58,896 nucleotides of DNA, taken from NCBI GenBank assembly GCA_015057715.1, contig SVDS01000015.1, positions 1 to 58,896 of the forward strand, written 5' to 3'. The notes below the pieces were generated by a model. It was not told where the DNA came from and searched no databases. It saw only the letters and a list, made by a program, of their open reading frames with translations. This DNA is from Paenibacillaceae bacterium (GTDB lineage: Bacteria; Bacillota; Clostridia; Lachnospirales; Lachnospiraceae). A program made the position numbers and the translations under genes. Of this stretch, positions 24,077 to 34,200 are shown one piece after another (position 1 is the stretch's first letter; each line of letters begins with the position of its first letter).

Positions 24077-24088
24077 AAGGAGGATACC

Positions 24089-24874
24089 ATGAATTCAGTC
24101 AGGCTTTACGTTAGTTTCTTTTTCATGCATTTAAAAAGCATGATGCAGCACAAAATTTCATTTTTTATGACATTAATCGGGCAGTTTTTAATCTCCTTTA
24201 ATGTCTTTTTAGGAGTTTATTTTATGATGACCCGTTTCCACCAGGTGAACGGATTTTCTTACAGCGAGGTGCTTTTGTGTTTTTCCATTACTCTTATGGC
24301 TTTTACACTGGCAGAAACCGTTTTCCGAAGTCTGGATACCTTTGAAACCATAATTGGAAACGGAGAATTTGACCGTATTTTACTCCGTCCAAAAAACAGC
24401 CTGTTTCTGGTTCTTTGCAGCAAGGTGGACTTAACCAGATTCGGACGTCTTATTCAGGCTGTTGTCATGCTGGTTTATGGGATTTGCTACAGTTCCATAA
24501 ACTGGACACCCCTTCGGTGCATTCTCGTAGTACTGATGATTTTAGGAGGTGTGTGTGTGTTTGGAGCCATTTACCTGATTTTTGCATGCTTATGCTTTTT
24601 TACTCTGGAGGGGCTGGAATTTATGAATGTATTTACAGACGGAGCCAGAGAATATGGAAAATATCCCATCGGGATTTATGGAAAAACCGTTCTTTTCATT
24701 TGTACTTACCTGGTTCCCTTTGCTCTGTTCCAGTATTATCCTTTTTTATATCTGACGGGGAAATCCGACAACCAGTGGTACAGCCTGCTGCCGCTGTTTA
24801 GTGCCCTTTTTCTCATTCCTGCATTTCTTTTATGGAAATTAGGGTTAAGGCACTATCAGTCCACTGGCTCCTGA
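24089..24874 (+). CDS. ABC-2 type permease, subunit 2
   Basis: The 261-residue membrane protein has about six hydrophobic segments and motifs of the second ABC2_membrane_6 subunit (FDRILLRPKNSLFLVL near residue 95; PIGIYGKTVLFI near 195; PFLYLTGK near 225). It follows subunit 1 by 12 bp behind GAAAGGAGG and is last in the operon; a strong terminator follows within 8 bp. Confidence 0.86.
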   Translation: MNSVRLYVSFFFMHLKSMMQHKISFFMTLIGQFLISFNVFLGVYFMMTRFHQVNGFSYSEVLLCFSITLMAFTLAETVFRSLDTFETIIGNGEFDRILLRPKNSLFLVLCSKVDLTRFGRLIQAVVMLVYGICYSSINWTPLRCILVVLMILGGVCVFGAIYLIFACLCFFTLEGLEFMNVFTDGAREYGKYPIGIYGKTVLFICTYLVPFALFQYYPFLYLTGKSDNQWYSLLPLFSALFLIPAFLLWKLGLRHYQSTGS

Positions 24875-24881
24875 TTCAATA

Positions 24882-24924
24882 AAAATGCATCCCCACGGCT
24901 TTTACAGTCCATGGGGATGCATTT
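24882..24924 (+). terminator. Terminator of the ABC-2 exporter operon
   Basis: AAAATGCATCCCCACGG pairs with CCATGGGGATGCATTTT, T-rich after the stem; the A-run on the left means it can also act for the convergent NifX-like gene. Confidence 0.88.
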
Positions 24925-24948
24925 TATTATCCCATATATTTTATTGCA

Positions 24949-25344
24949 TTAATGACCGCAGCTCTCTCCGTGATGGTGATGACCACAATCGTGATCTTCA
25001 CTTCCCTCATGACGATGGCTGCAAAGAGTATCCGGATCAAACTGAAGGCTTCCTGACAGCAGGGAATTCACCGCCTCATCAGCATTTCCTTCTACTCCCG
25101 GATATAACTTGATTACTGCTTCTGACAATGCATTTCTCGCTCCTGCTCCAATCCCCCCGCAAATAAGAGTTTTTACACCCAGTCTGGTCAGAAAACCTGC
25201 CAGGGCACCGTGACCGTCTCCATTGGTATCCGTAATCTCCTGTGATATTACATTTTTTTCTTCCACCTCATAGATTTTAAACTGTGTGGTTTGTCCAAAA
25301 TGCTGAAATACATTTCCTCTGTCATAAGTAACCGCAATTTTCAT
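24949..25344 (-). CDS. NifX/NifB-type dinitrogenase iron-molybdenum cofactor family protein, His-rich tail
   Basis: Residues 1-105 form the NifX-like fold (MKIAVTYDRGNVFQHFGQT, then KTLICGGIGAGARNAL). The last 30 residues are packed with His, Asp and Cys (CSHRHEG, CGHHHHGESCGH), a likely metal-binding tail. No nitrogenase genes are nearby; stand-alone family members are common in anaerobes and are thought to handle iron-sulfur clusters or metals. The start follows AGGAGGTC. It is a single gene. Confidence 0.87.
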   Translation of the reverse strand: MKIAVTYDRGNVFQHFGQTTQFKIYEVEEKNVISQEITDTNGDGHGALAGFLTRLGVKTLICGGIGAGARNALSEAVIKLYPGVEGNADEAVNSLLSGSLQFDPDTLCSHRHEGSEDHDCGHHHHGESCGH

Positions 25345-25403
25345 AGCAAGACCTCCTGTTATTTAGTCAATGACTCACTATAAATATCATAGAATCATTT
25401 TCG

Positions 25404-26783
25404 TCATATGTCAATAACTTTTGTCCCTTTCTGTATGATTCGTCCAAACAAAGTTATAAAAACCAATATGGATACCATTACGCTTATGAAATCTGAGATT
25501 GGTTCAGTGTAAAAAATATAATTAACTCCCAGCCATGCAGGCAGCAACACCGCTCCAAGAAGGAAAATTGTCTTTCGGAACATGGAAAGTGAAATTGCTG
25601 CTTTTGCCGCCCCCAGACCGGTGAATCCGTCAACAATTACATACTGTAGTGCTAAAGGGATTATCCCCATGGTATAGATCTTTATCCCGCTGACAGTCAG
25701 ATCAACATAAGACTGGTCCCGTGTGAAAATATGTACAAACACCTGGGGAACCGTATGGGCAATCAGGAACATCACTGTGGTAAAACCAACTGCCAGAAGG
25801 GTAATATAGCGCTCTGCCTGTCTGATCCTCTCCGGTCTTTCTGCCCCTAAATTATAACCCAGAATTGTCTGGGTCCCTGTTGTAATACCGCCTAGAGGCA
25901 TGGTCACCATTAACATAAAGCTCTGCACAATGGTCATACAGGTAAGAAGCTTTTCTGCGCTGCCCTCACCCCCATAATGCATGATTACTGTATTTAACGA
26001 AATAATAAGTACGTTATCAAATGCAATAATGAGGAACGGGGAAAGCCCCAGTGTAAGAATTCTCTTCATCACTTCTAAGTCATACCCCTGAAAGGTTATG
26101 CCAATAGGAGGGATTTTACCAAAAAGAAATTTAAGAACGTAGATACAGGATATCACCTGGGACAGAACGGTTGCGATAGCAGCGCCTTTTACCCCCATTC
26201 CAAAAACAAAAATAAAAACAGGGTCCAGGATTATATTGCTCACAGCTCCACAAACAACGGATTTCATGGCTGTCCTGGCATATCCCTGACTTACAATGAA
26301 AGGATTTAACCCTGCGGAAAGCAATGCAAACACGGTTCCGGTAAGATACACGGTAAGATATTCATCTGCATAGGGAAATACTGTCTTTCCTGCGCCGAAC
26401 CACATGAGAAGGTGATCTTTTAACAGGAAGGATACCGCTGTGATAAGAACGGAAAAAGTCAATAAGAGCAGAAAGCAGTTGGCCAGAATCTGGCTGGCAG
26501 CTCTCTGGTTTTTCTCTCCCAGACGGATGCTCATAAGAGGAGATCCTCCTGCGCCCACTAAAAATGCAAAAGAAGAAATCAGGGTCACTATGGGACCGCA
26601 GATTCCAACTCCTGCCAGGGCGACTTCCCCGATCTCTGGAATATTTCCAATATACATACGGTCTACGATACTATATAAAACACTGACAAACTGAGCCAGC
26701 ATGGAGGGGATTGCTAGCCTCCATACCAGCCCTTTTATATGATCTGAATTTAAATCGTTTTCTTTTTTCACTTGTAACTCCAT
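25404..26783 (-). CDS. MATE family multidrug/metabolite efflux transporter
   Basis: The 459-residue protein has twelve hydrophobic segments in two similar halves. The opening GLVWRLAIPSMLAQFVSVLYSIVDRMYIGNIP and the GGSPLMSIRLG motif fit the MATE/NorM-DinF superfamily, in the MepA-like branch. It exchanges cations (Na+ or H+) for drugs or metabolites. The start overlaps the upstream GH25 stop codon (TAATG), so translation is coupled. Substrate is unknown. Confidence 0.92.
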   Translation of the reverse strand: MELQVKKENDLNSDHIKGLVWRLAIPSMLAQFVSVLYSIVDRMYIGNIPEIGEVALAGVGICGPIVTLISSFAFLVGAGGSPLMSIRLGEKNQRAASQILANCFLLLLTFSVLITAVSFLLKDHLLMWFGAGKTVFPYADEYLTVYLTGTVFALLSAGLNPFIVSQGYARTAMKSVVCGAVSNIILDPVFIFVFGMGVKGAAIATVLSQVISCIYVLKFLFGKIPPIGITFQGYDLEVMKRILTLGLSPFLIIAFDNVLIISLNTVIMHYGGEGSAEKLLTCMTIVQSFMLMVTMPLGGITTGTQTILGYNLGAERPERIRQAERYITLLAVGFTTVMFLIAHTVPQVFVHIFTRDQSYVDLTVSGIKIYTMGIIPLALQYVIVDGFTGLGAAKAAISLSMFRKTIFLLGAVLLPAWLGVNYIFYTEPISDFISVMVSILVFITLFGRIIQKGTKVIDI

Positions 26784-27742
26784 TATCTGGTCTGATTTGT
26801 TATCTCTCCCTGAGAACCGAAGGTATAAGATACATTGTCTATCACCATGGTCTTATCATGAACCACCATTCCATTGGAATCCAGATAATACCACGTTCCA
26901 TCCGGTTGAATCCAGCCGGTCTGTCTTTCATAGTTTTTCATGTAATACCGTTCCCCGTCAATGGTTTTAAAGCCATCTGCCGGAATCATGGAACCGTAAT
27001 CTGCAAAGGATAATTCAATGGTAACATCTCCATCGATCCCTGCCACCCTTCCTTTATCCGTACACTGCCAGATGGTTCTGTTTTGATAATCATTGACCGT
27101 TCCGTATCTGGCATACCATACATCATAGGGAACCTGGCTCATATCGATATGAAGAGACAGCCATTTATTATTTGCATAGACAATCGGGCGATAACCCGCA
27201 TCTGCAATGGTTTTACAGAATGCGTTGATATTATCCGTAATCTGCTGTTTGGAAAGCTTATTATCAAGAAGATACTGGGATTCCACGTCATAAGCAATCG
27301 GATAAGAGATTTTATAATCCTTTACCTGACGCAGCACATACTTTGCCTCTTCCACTGCAGTTTGTGTATCAAGAGCCTGGGTATAAAAAAACACGCCGGT
27401 TTTAAGCCCATTTTTCGAAGCATGTTTCATATTCTCAGAAAAATAGGGATCCATATCATTGAGATAACCGATTCTCACCATGGCAAAAGAAACTCCGTCC
27501 TCTGCCACCTTCTTCCAGTCAATCCCACCATTTTCCTCATTTTGCCTGTTCTGGTATTTAGTCACTGTAATCCCCTTTGCTAAAACTCCTGTAATGGGAT
27601 TACCGGATGCATCAATGTATTGTCCGTTCTCCAGTTTCCAGGCCTCTGCCGAATAACCATTTAAAGGGGTAGCAAATGCCTCAGAAGCCATAAGACATGC
27701 AATCAGATAAGCGGCGATTTTCAATCTTATGTTTTTTTTCAT
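26783..27742 (-). CDS. Secreted GH25 muramidase with choline-binding-type repeats
   Basis: The 319-residue product starts at the ATG five bases after GGAGG; an upstream TTG would overlap that site. It has an N-terminal signal peptide, a GH25 lysozyme domain (about 50-255) with the Asp/Glu pair in IAYDVES near residue 160 and WYARYG near 215, and a C-terminal pair of cell-wall-binding repeats (GERYYMKNYERQTGW, GTWYYLDSNGMVV). It cuts the muramic acid to GlcNAc bond of peptidoglycan. It lies between an AI-2E family permease and a MATE exporter on one transcript. Confidence 0.9.
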   Translation of the reverse strand: MKKNIRLKIAAYLIACLMASEAFATPLNGYSAEAWKLENGQYIDASGNPITGVLAKGITVTKYQNRQNEENGGIDWKKVAEDGVSFAMVRIGYLNDMDPYFSENMKHASKNGLKTGVFFYTQALDTQTAVEEAKYVLRQVKDYKISYPIAYDVESQYLLDNKLSKQQITDNINAFCKTIADAGYRPIVYANNKWLSLHIDMSQVPYDVWYARYGTVNDYQNRTIWQCTDKGRVAGIDGDVTIELSFADYGSMIPADGFKTIDGERYYMKNYERQTGWIQPDGTWYYLDSNGMVVHDKTMVIDNVSYTFGSQGEITNQTR

Positions 27743-27763
27743 TGTATCCTCCAATTACTGCGT

Positions 27764-28900
27764 TTAATCGATATCATCTTTCTCTTTTCTAAACCCATTG
27801 ATGTCGTGAACTAAGGTCTTTACGCTGTAAAGAAACCGGTCAAAGGCACCGAATTTATAAATGCTGATCACCAGCATTCCAATGGGAACAGCCAGTATCA
27901 TTCCGGCTATCCCGCTTATTTTAAATCCCAGATATAAAAATAATAATGTCATTAACGGGTCAAGACCCATGGTATCTCCTACAATCTTCGGCTGAATGAT
28001 CTGTCTCAATACCAGTGTCAGTACGTAAATCACAATCAGACCTACACCAAAGGCGTACTCTCCTGAAACAATCCTGAGAATCGCCCAGGGAATCAGGATT
28101 GTGCCAGTCCCAAGGATAGGAAGGAAATCAAGAATCGCAATAATGACAGCGAGCAAAAGTGCATACTTCACTCCCAGGACCAGAAATCCTGCTGCCAGTA
28201 CACCTGCGATAATGAACATGATCTTAAACTGCGCAAGAAAATATCCTCCTACCAGATGCTTTACGTCCTTTTTCAGATAATCATAATATTTGGAAAATCC
28301 ATCAGGAGTATACCGGTCTATAAAAGCAAGAATTTTATCCCGGTCCACAATAAAAATATAGGAAGAAAATATGGTTACAACCGTGTAAACCAGTGCTGCA
28401 GGAATACTTTTTACCACATTGCCCGCAGCCATAAAGGTGGGCGATGCGATTTTCTGCACCATAACATTTAAATATTCTCCAATATGTGTTACAAATACAT
28501 TTACCGAATCCTGAATTCCCTTGGGAAGAAATCGCAGCAGATCTTCTGCCGTCAGAAGCATCTTTTGAACCTCGACCCAGGCCGAATCATAGTAAAGGGG
28601 AATATCCTTCACAAATCCTGCTGTTTCCGAAATCAGTTTTGATATGATTAAATAAAAAGCACCAATAATAAGAGCCAGTACTGCCACAACAATCAGCACA
28701 GAACTGTGCTTTCTAACCAGCTTCAGACGTTTCTCCAACAAACGCACCAGAGGATTGGCAATGACTGAAATCACCCAGCCAATCACGAAAGGAAGAAAGA
28801 AATTCAGTATTCTTGGTCCCCAGATGCAGATTAAATAGGTAAACACAATAGGAATAATTATATTTAATAAGATTCTGCTATATTTTTTTACAAATTCCAT
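27764..28900 (-). CDS. AI-2E family (UPF0118/PerM) membrane transporter
   Basis: The 378-residue protein has paired N-terminal membrane segments, a middle amphipathic region, and the C-terminal family motifs (DFLPILGTGTILIPWAI near residue 255; GDTMGLDPLMTLL near 310). Family members export autoinducer-2 or other solutes, or act as Na+/H+ antiporters; the substrate is not settled. It leads an operon with GH25 and MATE genes, 21 bp upstream of GH25. The start follows GCAGGAG. Confidence 0.88.
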   Translation of the reverse strand: MEFVKKYSRILLNIIIPIVFTYLICIWGPRILNFFLPFVIGWVISVIANPLVRLLEKRLKLVRKHSSVLIVVAVLALIIGAFYLIISKLISETAGFVKDIPLYYDSAWVEVQKMLLTAEDLLRFLPKGIQDSVNVFVTHIGEYLNVMVQKIASPTFMAAGNVVKSIPAALVYTVVTIFSSYIFIVDRDKILAFIDRYTPDGFSKYYDYLKKDVKHLVGGYFLAQFKIMFIIAGVLAAGFLVLGVKYALLLAVIIAILDFLPILGTGTILIPWAILRIVSGEYAFGVGLIVIYVLTLVLRQIIQPKIVGDTMGLDPLMTLLFLYLGFKISGIAGMILAVPIGMLVISIYKFGAFDRFLYSVKTLVHDINGFRKEKDDID

Positions 28901-28954
28901 GCTTATCTCCTGCCTTTATCATACCTCAAAAAGTCCAAGTGATAAATAGTCTGA

Positions 28955-30007
28955 TCAAAGAAATTTCTCCAGGAAATCATAAAGCTTTTCCATCTCCTCA
29001 TCCGTACCAATGGTGATCCTTAAATAATTATCAAGCCTTGGCTGTTTAAAGTAACGAACGAAAATCTGTTTTTCCCTCAACGCCAGGTAAATATCTTCCG
29101 CTTTTTTCTCCTTATGACTGGCAAAAATAAAATTAGCCATGGAATCAGGAAATACAAACCCAAGCTCACTGAGACGTTTTTTCGCTTTCTCTCTTGTGGT
29201 TATAATTTTTTCAACCATCTGTCTGAAATAACAGTCATCCTTTACCGCTTCCGCGCCCAGAACCTGAGCCGGCATATTCATAGTATAGGAATTATAGGAA
29301 TACTTCACATCGTTTAAAGCCCGTATCAGTTCTTTGTTACCCATGGCAAAACCGATCCGCATTCCCGCCATAGACCGGGATTTGCTAAAGGTCTGCACAA
29401 CCAGCAGATTATCGTATTTTTTAATCAGCCTGGCTGCACTTTCACCGCCGAAATCAATGTAAGCTTCATCCACAATCACAACCGACTCCTGATTGTGGGC
29501 GATGATGTCTTCCACTTCACTTAATGGCATAAAAACGCCAGTGGGCGCGTTGGGGTTCGGAAATATGATTCCCCCATTCTCTTTATAATAATCTTCCTTA
29601 CAAATGAGAAAATGCTCATTAAGGACAGGTGTTTCAAAAGGAATACGAAACAGCTCCGCCCATACCTGATAGAAGGAATACGACACATCGGGAAATAAGA
29701 CTGGTTTTTCAGAATTAAAAAATGTGAGAAACGACATGGCAATCACATCATCAGACCCTACTCCCACAAAAATCTCATCTTCCTCCATCTGATAGTATTC
29801 ACACAGTGCCTTTGTCAGAACGGTGGAAGACGGATCCGGATATTTGCGGAACGTATCATAATCCATCTCACCCATGGCTTTTTTTACCAGAGGTGACGGA
29901 GGATAAGGATTTTCATTGGTATTCAGTTTAATTAAGTTCCCGCCCTTTGGCTGTTCGCCTGGAACATATGGGGTTACTGTTCGGATATTCGCCTGCCATG
30001 CTTTCAT
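28955..30007 (-). CDS. hisC: Histidinol-phosphate aminotransferase
   Basis: The 350-residue fold-type I PLP enzyme has NPYPPSPLV near residue 32, GVGSDDVIAMSFLTF near 82, FPNPNAPTG near 150 and the PLP lysine in TFSKSRSMAGMRIGF near 208, all HisC-like. It transfers an amino group from glutamate to imidazole acetol phosphate in histidine synthesis; aromatic transamination is a possible side role. No other his gene is near. The ATG overlaps the upstream aminotransferase stop by four bases (ATGA). Confidence 0.88.
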   Translation of the reverse strand: MKAWQANIRTVTPYVPGEQPKGGNLIKLNTNENPYPPSPLVKKAMGEMDYDTFRKYPDPSSTVLTKALCEYYQMEEDEIFVGVGSDDVIAMSFLTFFNSEKPVLFPDVSYSFYQVWAELFRIPFETPVLNEHFLICKEDYYKENGGIIFPNPNAPTGVFMPLSEVEDIIAHNQESVVIVDEAYIDFGGESAARLIKKYDNLLVVQTFSKSRSMAGMRIGFAMGNKELIRALNDVKYSYNSYTMNMPAQVLGAEAVKDDCYFRQMVEKIITTREKAKKRLSELGFVFPDSMANFIFASHKEKKAEDIYLALREKQIFVRYFKQPRLDNYLRITIGTDEEMEKLYDFLEKFL

Positions 30008-31212
30008 CTTATGCCCTCCCTGTCTGCTGTAAGTCCATATTCCTGTGCAATTGCATGAAATGCAGGAAGTGAACGTTCAATCTGTTCATAAGATACACAA
30101 TACGCAATCCGCGCATAGCCAGGACATGCAAAAGCACTTCCCTGCACCATAAGAACCCGGTGCTTTTTACAGAACTCACAGAACAGTTTGTCATCTTCCG
30201 GAGTTTTTATAAACAGATAAAATGCACCTTCCGGCTTGATACATTCAAATCCGTATTCTGTTAAACTGTTGTAAAGAAGCTCCCTGTTTTTATTATAGGC
30301 AGACAGGTTCACTTTTTCATCCACGCAGCGAAGAATCACTCTCTGCATCAGAGACGGAGCATTGACGCATCCCAGAACTCGGTTTGAAATGCTGGCAGCC
30401 GCAATCACAGCCTTTGAATCCTCCACCTCATCGGGAATGACCAGATATCCGATTCGTTCCCCCGGCAGAGATAAGGATTTGCTGTAGGAATAGCAGACCG
30501 CTGTATTTCTGTAAAACAGCGTCACATAAGGAACCTCAACACCATCATAAGCAAGCTCTCTGTAAGGCTCATCTGAAATCAGTAGTATGGAAGATCCATA
30601 CTCTTTTTCTTTCCGCTCCAGAATGGCACCAATCTCCCGAAGAGTTTCAGAAGAATAAACCACGCCGGTCGGATTATTGGGAGTATTTATAATGACTGCC
30701 TTAGTCCTGTTTGTGATTCTGCTTTCAAATTCCAGGAGATTGGGCTGAAAGGTTTCTGTATTCGGGGGGACAACAGAGAGCACACCGTCATAATTGCGTA
30801 CGTAAGATCCGTATTCCATAAAATAGGGGGCGAATACGATTACCTCATCACCAGGATCTAATATGGTCTTTAGAATCACGTTCAGACCGCTGGCAGCTCC
30901 TACCGTCATAAGGAGATTGCCTCCGTGAAAATGAGTCCCGAACCTTCGGTTGATGGACTGTGCTATGCCTTGTCTTACGTCATCAAAACCTGCATTGCTC
31001 ATATATCCATGAACCATGGTTGATTCTTCCTCGTTCATAATATCAAGGATGGCCTGCTTCACTGCTTCCGGTGCAGGCACATTAGGATTACCGAGGCTGA
31101 AATCATAGACATTTTCTGCACCATATTCGGCAGCCATCTTCTTTCCCTCTTCAAACATGGCGCGGATGGCGGAATTGTTTTCTACAAGGGGTCTCATCTT
31201 GTCTGCTATCAT
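30004..31212 (-). CDS. PLP-dependent aminotransferase (AspC-like, class I/II)
   Basis: The 402-residue product starts at the ATG eight bases from GGAAGGA; a longer reading upstream has no RBS. Motifs: FSLGNPNVPAP near residue 42, GAASGLNVIL near 100, INTPNNPTGVVYS near 170 and the PLP lysine in CYSYSKSLSLPGERIGY near 240. It probably uses aspartate, alanine or aromatic amino acids. Coupled to hisC, it may provide a second transaminase for histidine or aromatic amino acids (inference). Confidence 0.86.
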   Translation of the reverse strand: MIADKMRPLVENNSAIRAMFEEGKKMAAEYGAENVYDFSLGNPNVPAPEAVKQAILDIMNEEESTMVHGYMSNAGFDDVRQGIAQSINRRFGTHFHGGNLLMTVGAASGLNVILKTILDPGDEVIVFAPYFMEYGSYVRNYDGVLSVVPPNTETFQPNLLEFESRITNRTKAVIINTPNNPTGVVYSSETLREIGAILERKEKEYGSSILLISDEPYRELAYDGVEVPYVTLFYRNTAVCYSYSKSLSLPGERIGYLVIPDEVEDSKAVIAAASISNRVLGCVNAPSLMQRVILRCVDEKVNLSAYNKNRELLYNSLTEYGFECIKPEGAFYLFIKTPEDDKLFCEFCKKHRVLMVQGSAFACPGYARIAYCVSYEQIERSLPAFHAIAQEYGLTADREGIR

Positions 31213-31288
31213 ATCATTATTCCTTCCTTTATCCTGAAATGGTTTACGTGGATTATAACACATATGAAAAAAGAGGTCTATTCTTTAT

Positions 31289-34200
31289 TTACAATTCCTG
31301 ATCTGTACTGAGGGCATTTTTTAACAAGGAAGCTTTCACTCTGTCATAGCATTCCTCAAAATCATCATCCTGAACCCGGATTACAGTTAAACCTGCACGG
31401 ACAGGAAGCAGTGCTTTGGATATCTGGCTCATCATCTGATATCTTAATTCCTTTAAAATGCGTCTGCATTTCACCTTAATATCTTCTTCTTTGATATTCC
31501 GGCACAGTATCAGGACTTCATAATCCCCATCCAGGCACATGATATCGTCTTCTCTGAAAAACCGCTTCATGAACAATGCCTGTTCCAAAAATGCCTGTCT
31601 GGCGGAATTGGGGTCATTGTTTCCACCATGAAAGGAAAACAGCAAAAGACCTGAAGTTAAAAATCTGTGGCGTGATAAATAATTGTGCATCCTCCCCACT
31701 GCCGCATCACGATTCTGGAAGAACCGTACTCCCTCTGGCAGTAACGGAGTTCTGCATTCTTCCACCTGACTATATAACTCGCCAAGTTCTTCAATATCCA
31801 GCATCACTCCATAAAGAAAACTGTCCCCTGATTTCACAGATAATCTGGAATGGCAAAGAATCCATTTGTATCCGTTGCGGGTCAGGATACGGTACTCCAC
31901 ACCCTTTAAGCTCTCATCTGGACTTAAGGTCTCCGTCATGAGCCTGATTTTTTCCCTATCACCCGGGTGTATCATATTTAAAAGCCGATTCTGGAAGAGC
32001 TCATTCAGCTCATCACTACTATAGCCAAGGATCTCAAGGAATCGGGGGCTTGTATACAAAAACTCCATATCTTCGGATTTTCTGCAGCGGTAATATCCGC
32101 CTAACATACCGGAGCTTAAAAATTCCAGTTCGTCATTTTTAAACCGCAGGGTCCTGTTGGCTTCCTGAAGGCGCTTCTGTGCCAGTACCGTATCGGTAAT
32201 ATCCATGCAGGCGCTTACAATTGCAAATCTTCCGTCTTCCGCCTGTACCACCCGGCCCTTGGCCACCATCCACAGCCAGGTTCCATCTTTTTTTCTCAAC
32301 CTGTGACGGAACGTGTATTCCATTCCCGGAGCCATAAACCGAAGCGTATTCCCCTGTATCATGTTTAAATCTTCCGGGTGCAGAAGGTTTCGTCCTAACC
32401 CATCGGTCTCCCTGGCAAATTCCTCATAAGAATCGTAATTTAAAATACGAAGCATCTCATTATTGGCAAAATACAAAGGCAGCCCCTTATCACAGTAAAC
32501 TCCAATTAAACCACCTGGTGCCATCTGTGCAAAAACCGCGCTTGCTGCCCATTGATTCTCTTCTGCAATATTATTAAAGGAGATATTCTTACCGGCAATC
32601 TTTAATACATCTCTTAACATGTTCTGGGAGTCTTTCAGCTTCTGCCTCTGCTCCATCTGCTCTGTCGCATCTCTTACCGCCCCATAGTAAAGACGGTGAT
32701 CATCCTGCTCCCGTAAAAAGAAGACGCGAAGATGCACCCACATTAATTCTCCGCTGGTGCGGTAACGGCGAAAGGTTCCTTCTGCCCCCTGGAGCGGATT
32801 GTTATATGCCTCTTCAAAGATATTCAGAACCCAGTCCATATCATCTCGATATACCTTGTTTAACACATACCGTTTCCGTTCTTCCATATCAATTGGATTA
32901 TCACCGGTTACACGGTAATATTCCTCATTCACACGGAGAATCTCACAGCGGTCCTCGTAGATCTCATACAATGCAATGGCGCCAAGCATGTTGTTAAGCA
33001 TGGCTTCACTGATGATATTCTCATTAAACAGATCTTCCAGTTTCAGCTGCTTTAGCTGCCGTGCCTGAATTCCCCTGTAATCTAAATTATTGTCTTCATC
33101 CAGAAGTTTTTCTACTACGTGTACCGGGAGGGGCTCATGGTAATAAAAGCCCTGTCCGTAAATGCAGCCGATATTGATCAGGAAATCGACCTGTTCCTTT
33201 TCTTCCACGCCCTCTGCTATGACTTTTAACTGCATCACTCTTGCCATCCGGACAATGGTTTCTAAGATTCCCATCCCTCTTCCCTTGCTATTCTCGTTCA
33301 TATCAAGGAATTTGGTATCAATTTTGATTACGTCCACATTCACATCCTTTAACATGTTTAAGGATGAATACCCGCTTCCAAAATCGTCCATAAATACAGG
33401 GAACCCGGCCCTGCGCAGATCTTCCACAACTTTTCGGATCAGATCGTAATCTTCCGCATAGGCACTTTCCGTAATCTCAATCTCCAGATATTTGGGATCG
33501 ATCTCGTAGCGGCTTACCAGCTGTTTAAACTTCTCTACAACATCAATGGCATAAATATCCATGCGGGACATATTAACCGAAATCGGGATTGGGCGCCTTC
33601 CCTCTTTAATCCAGGCGCTTAGCTGTCTGCAAACCATCTCCCAGACATACACGTCAAGATATGTAATAAAGCCGTTCTGCTCCAGCAGCGGAATAAATTC
33701 TCCGGGTGATATCACCCCTCTCTGGGGGTGCTGCCATCTGACTAAGGATTCCAGACCGATAATCCTGCCCGTCAGCATATTGCACTGGGGCTGGGCATAG
33801 AATATAAATTCCTTCTTCTCAAGTGCACGCTGAATCTCAGAAAGCAGAACCTGATCGCTTTCCATCTTCCGCTTCATTCCCGGATCATACCAGCCCACAC
33901 GTTTCGTATAATTACCCTTCACGGAATTAAGAGCTATGGCAGCCCTGTCATACATCATGCTCACCGGAAGGCTTAAATCCTCAACCCGGTACACGCCAAA
34001 TGCAGGCATAAATCCCGCGTTGCCCCCATACTGCTTGGCATAGATGTTAATCACATCCTCCAGTTCTTCCAGCACGGACAAATCTTCGGGAATGAGGATC
34101 ACAAAATCATCCCCGCCCATATAACCAGCGACAGAAGAGTAAAATTTTTCGATCTCTTTTAAATAATCGCCAATTCTTATTAAGAAACGATCCCCTTCCT

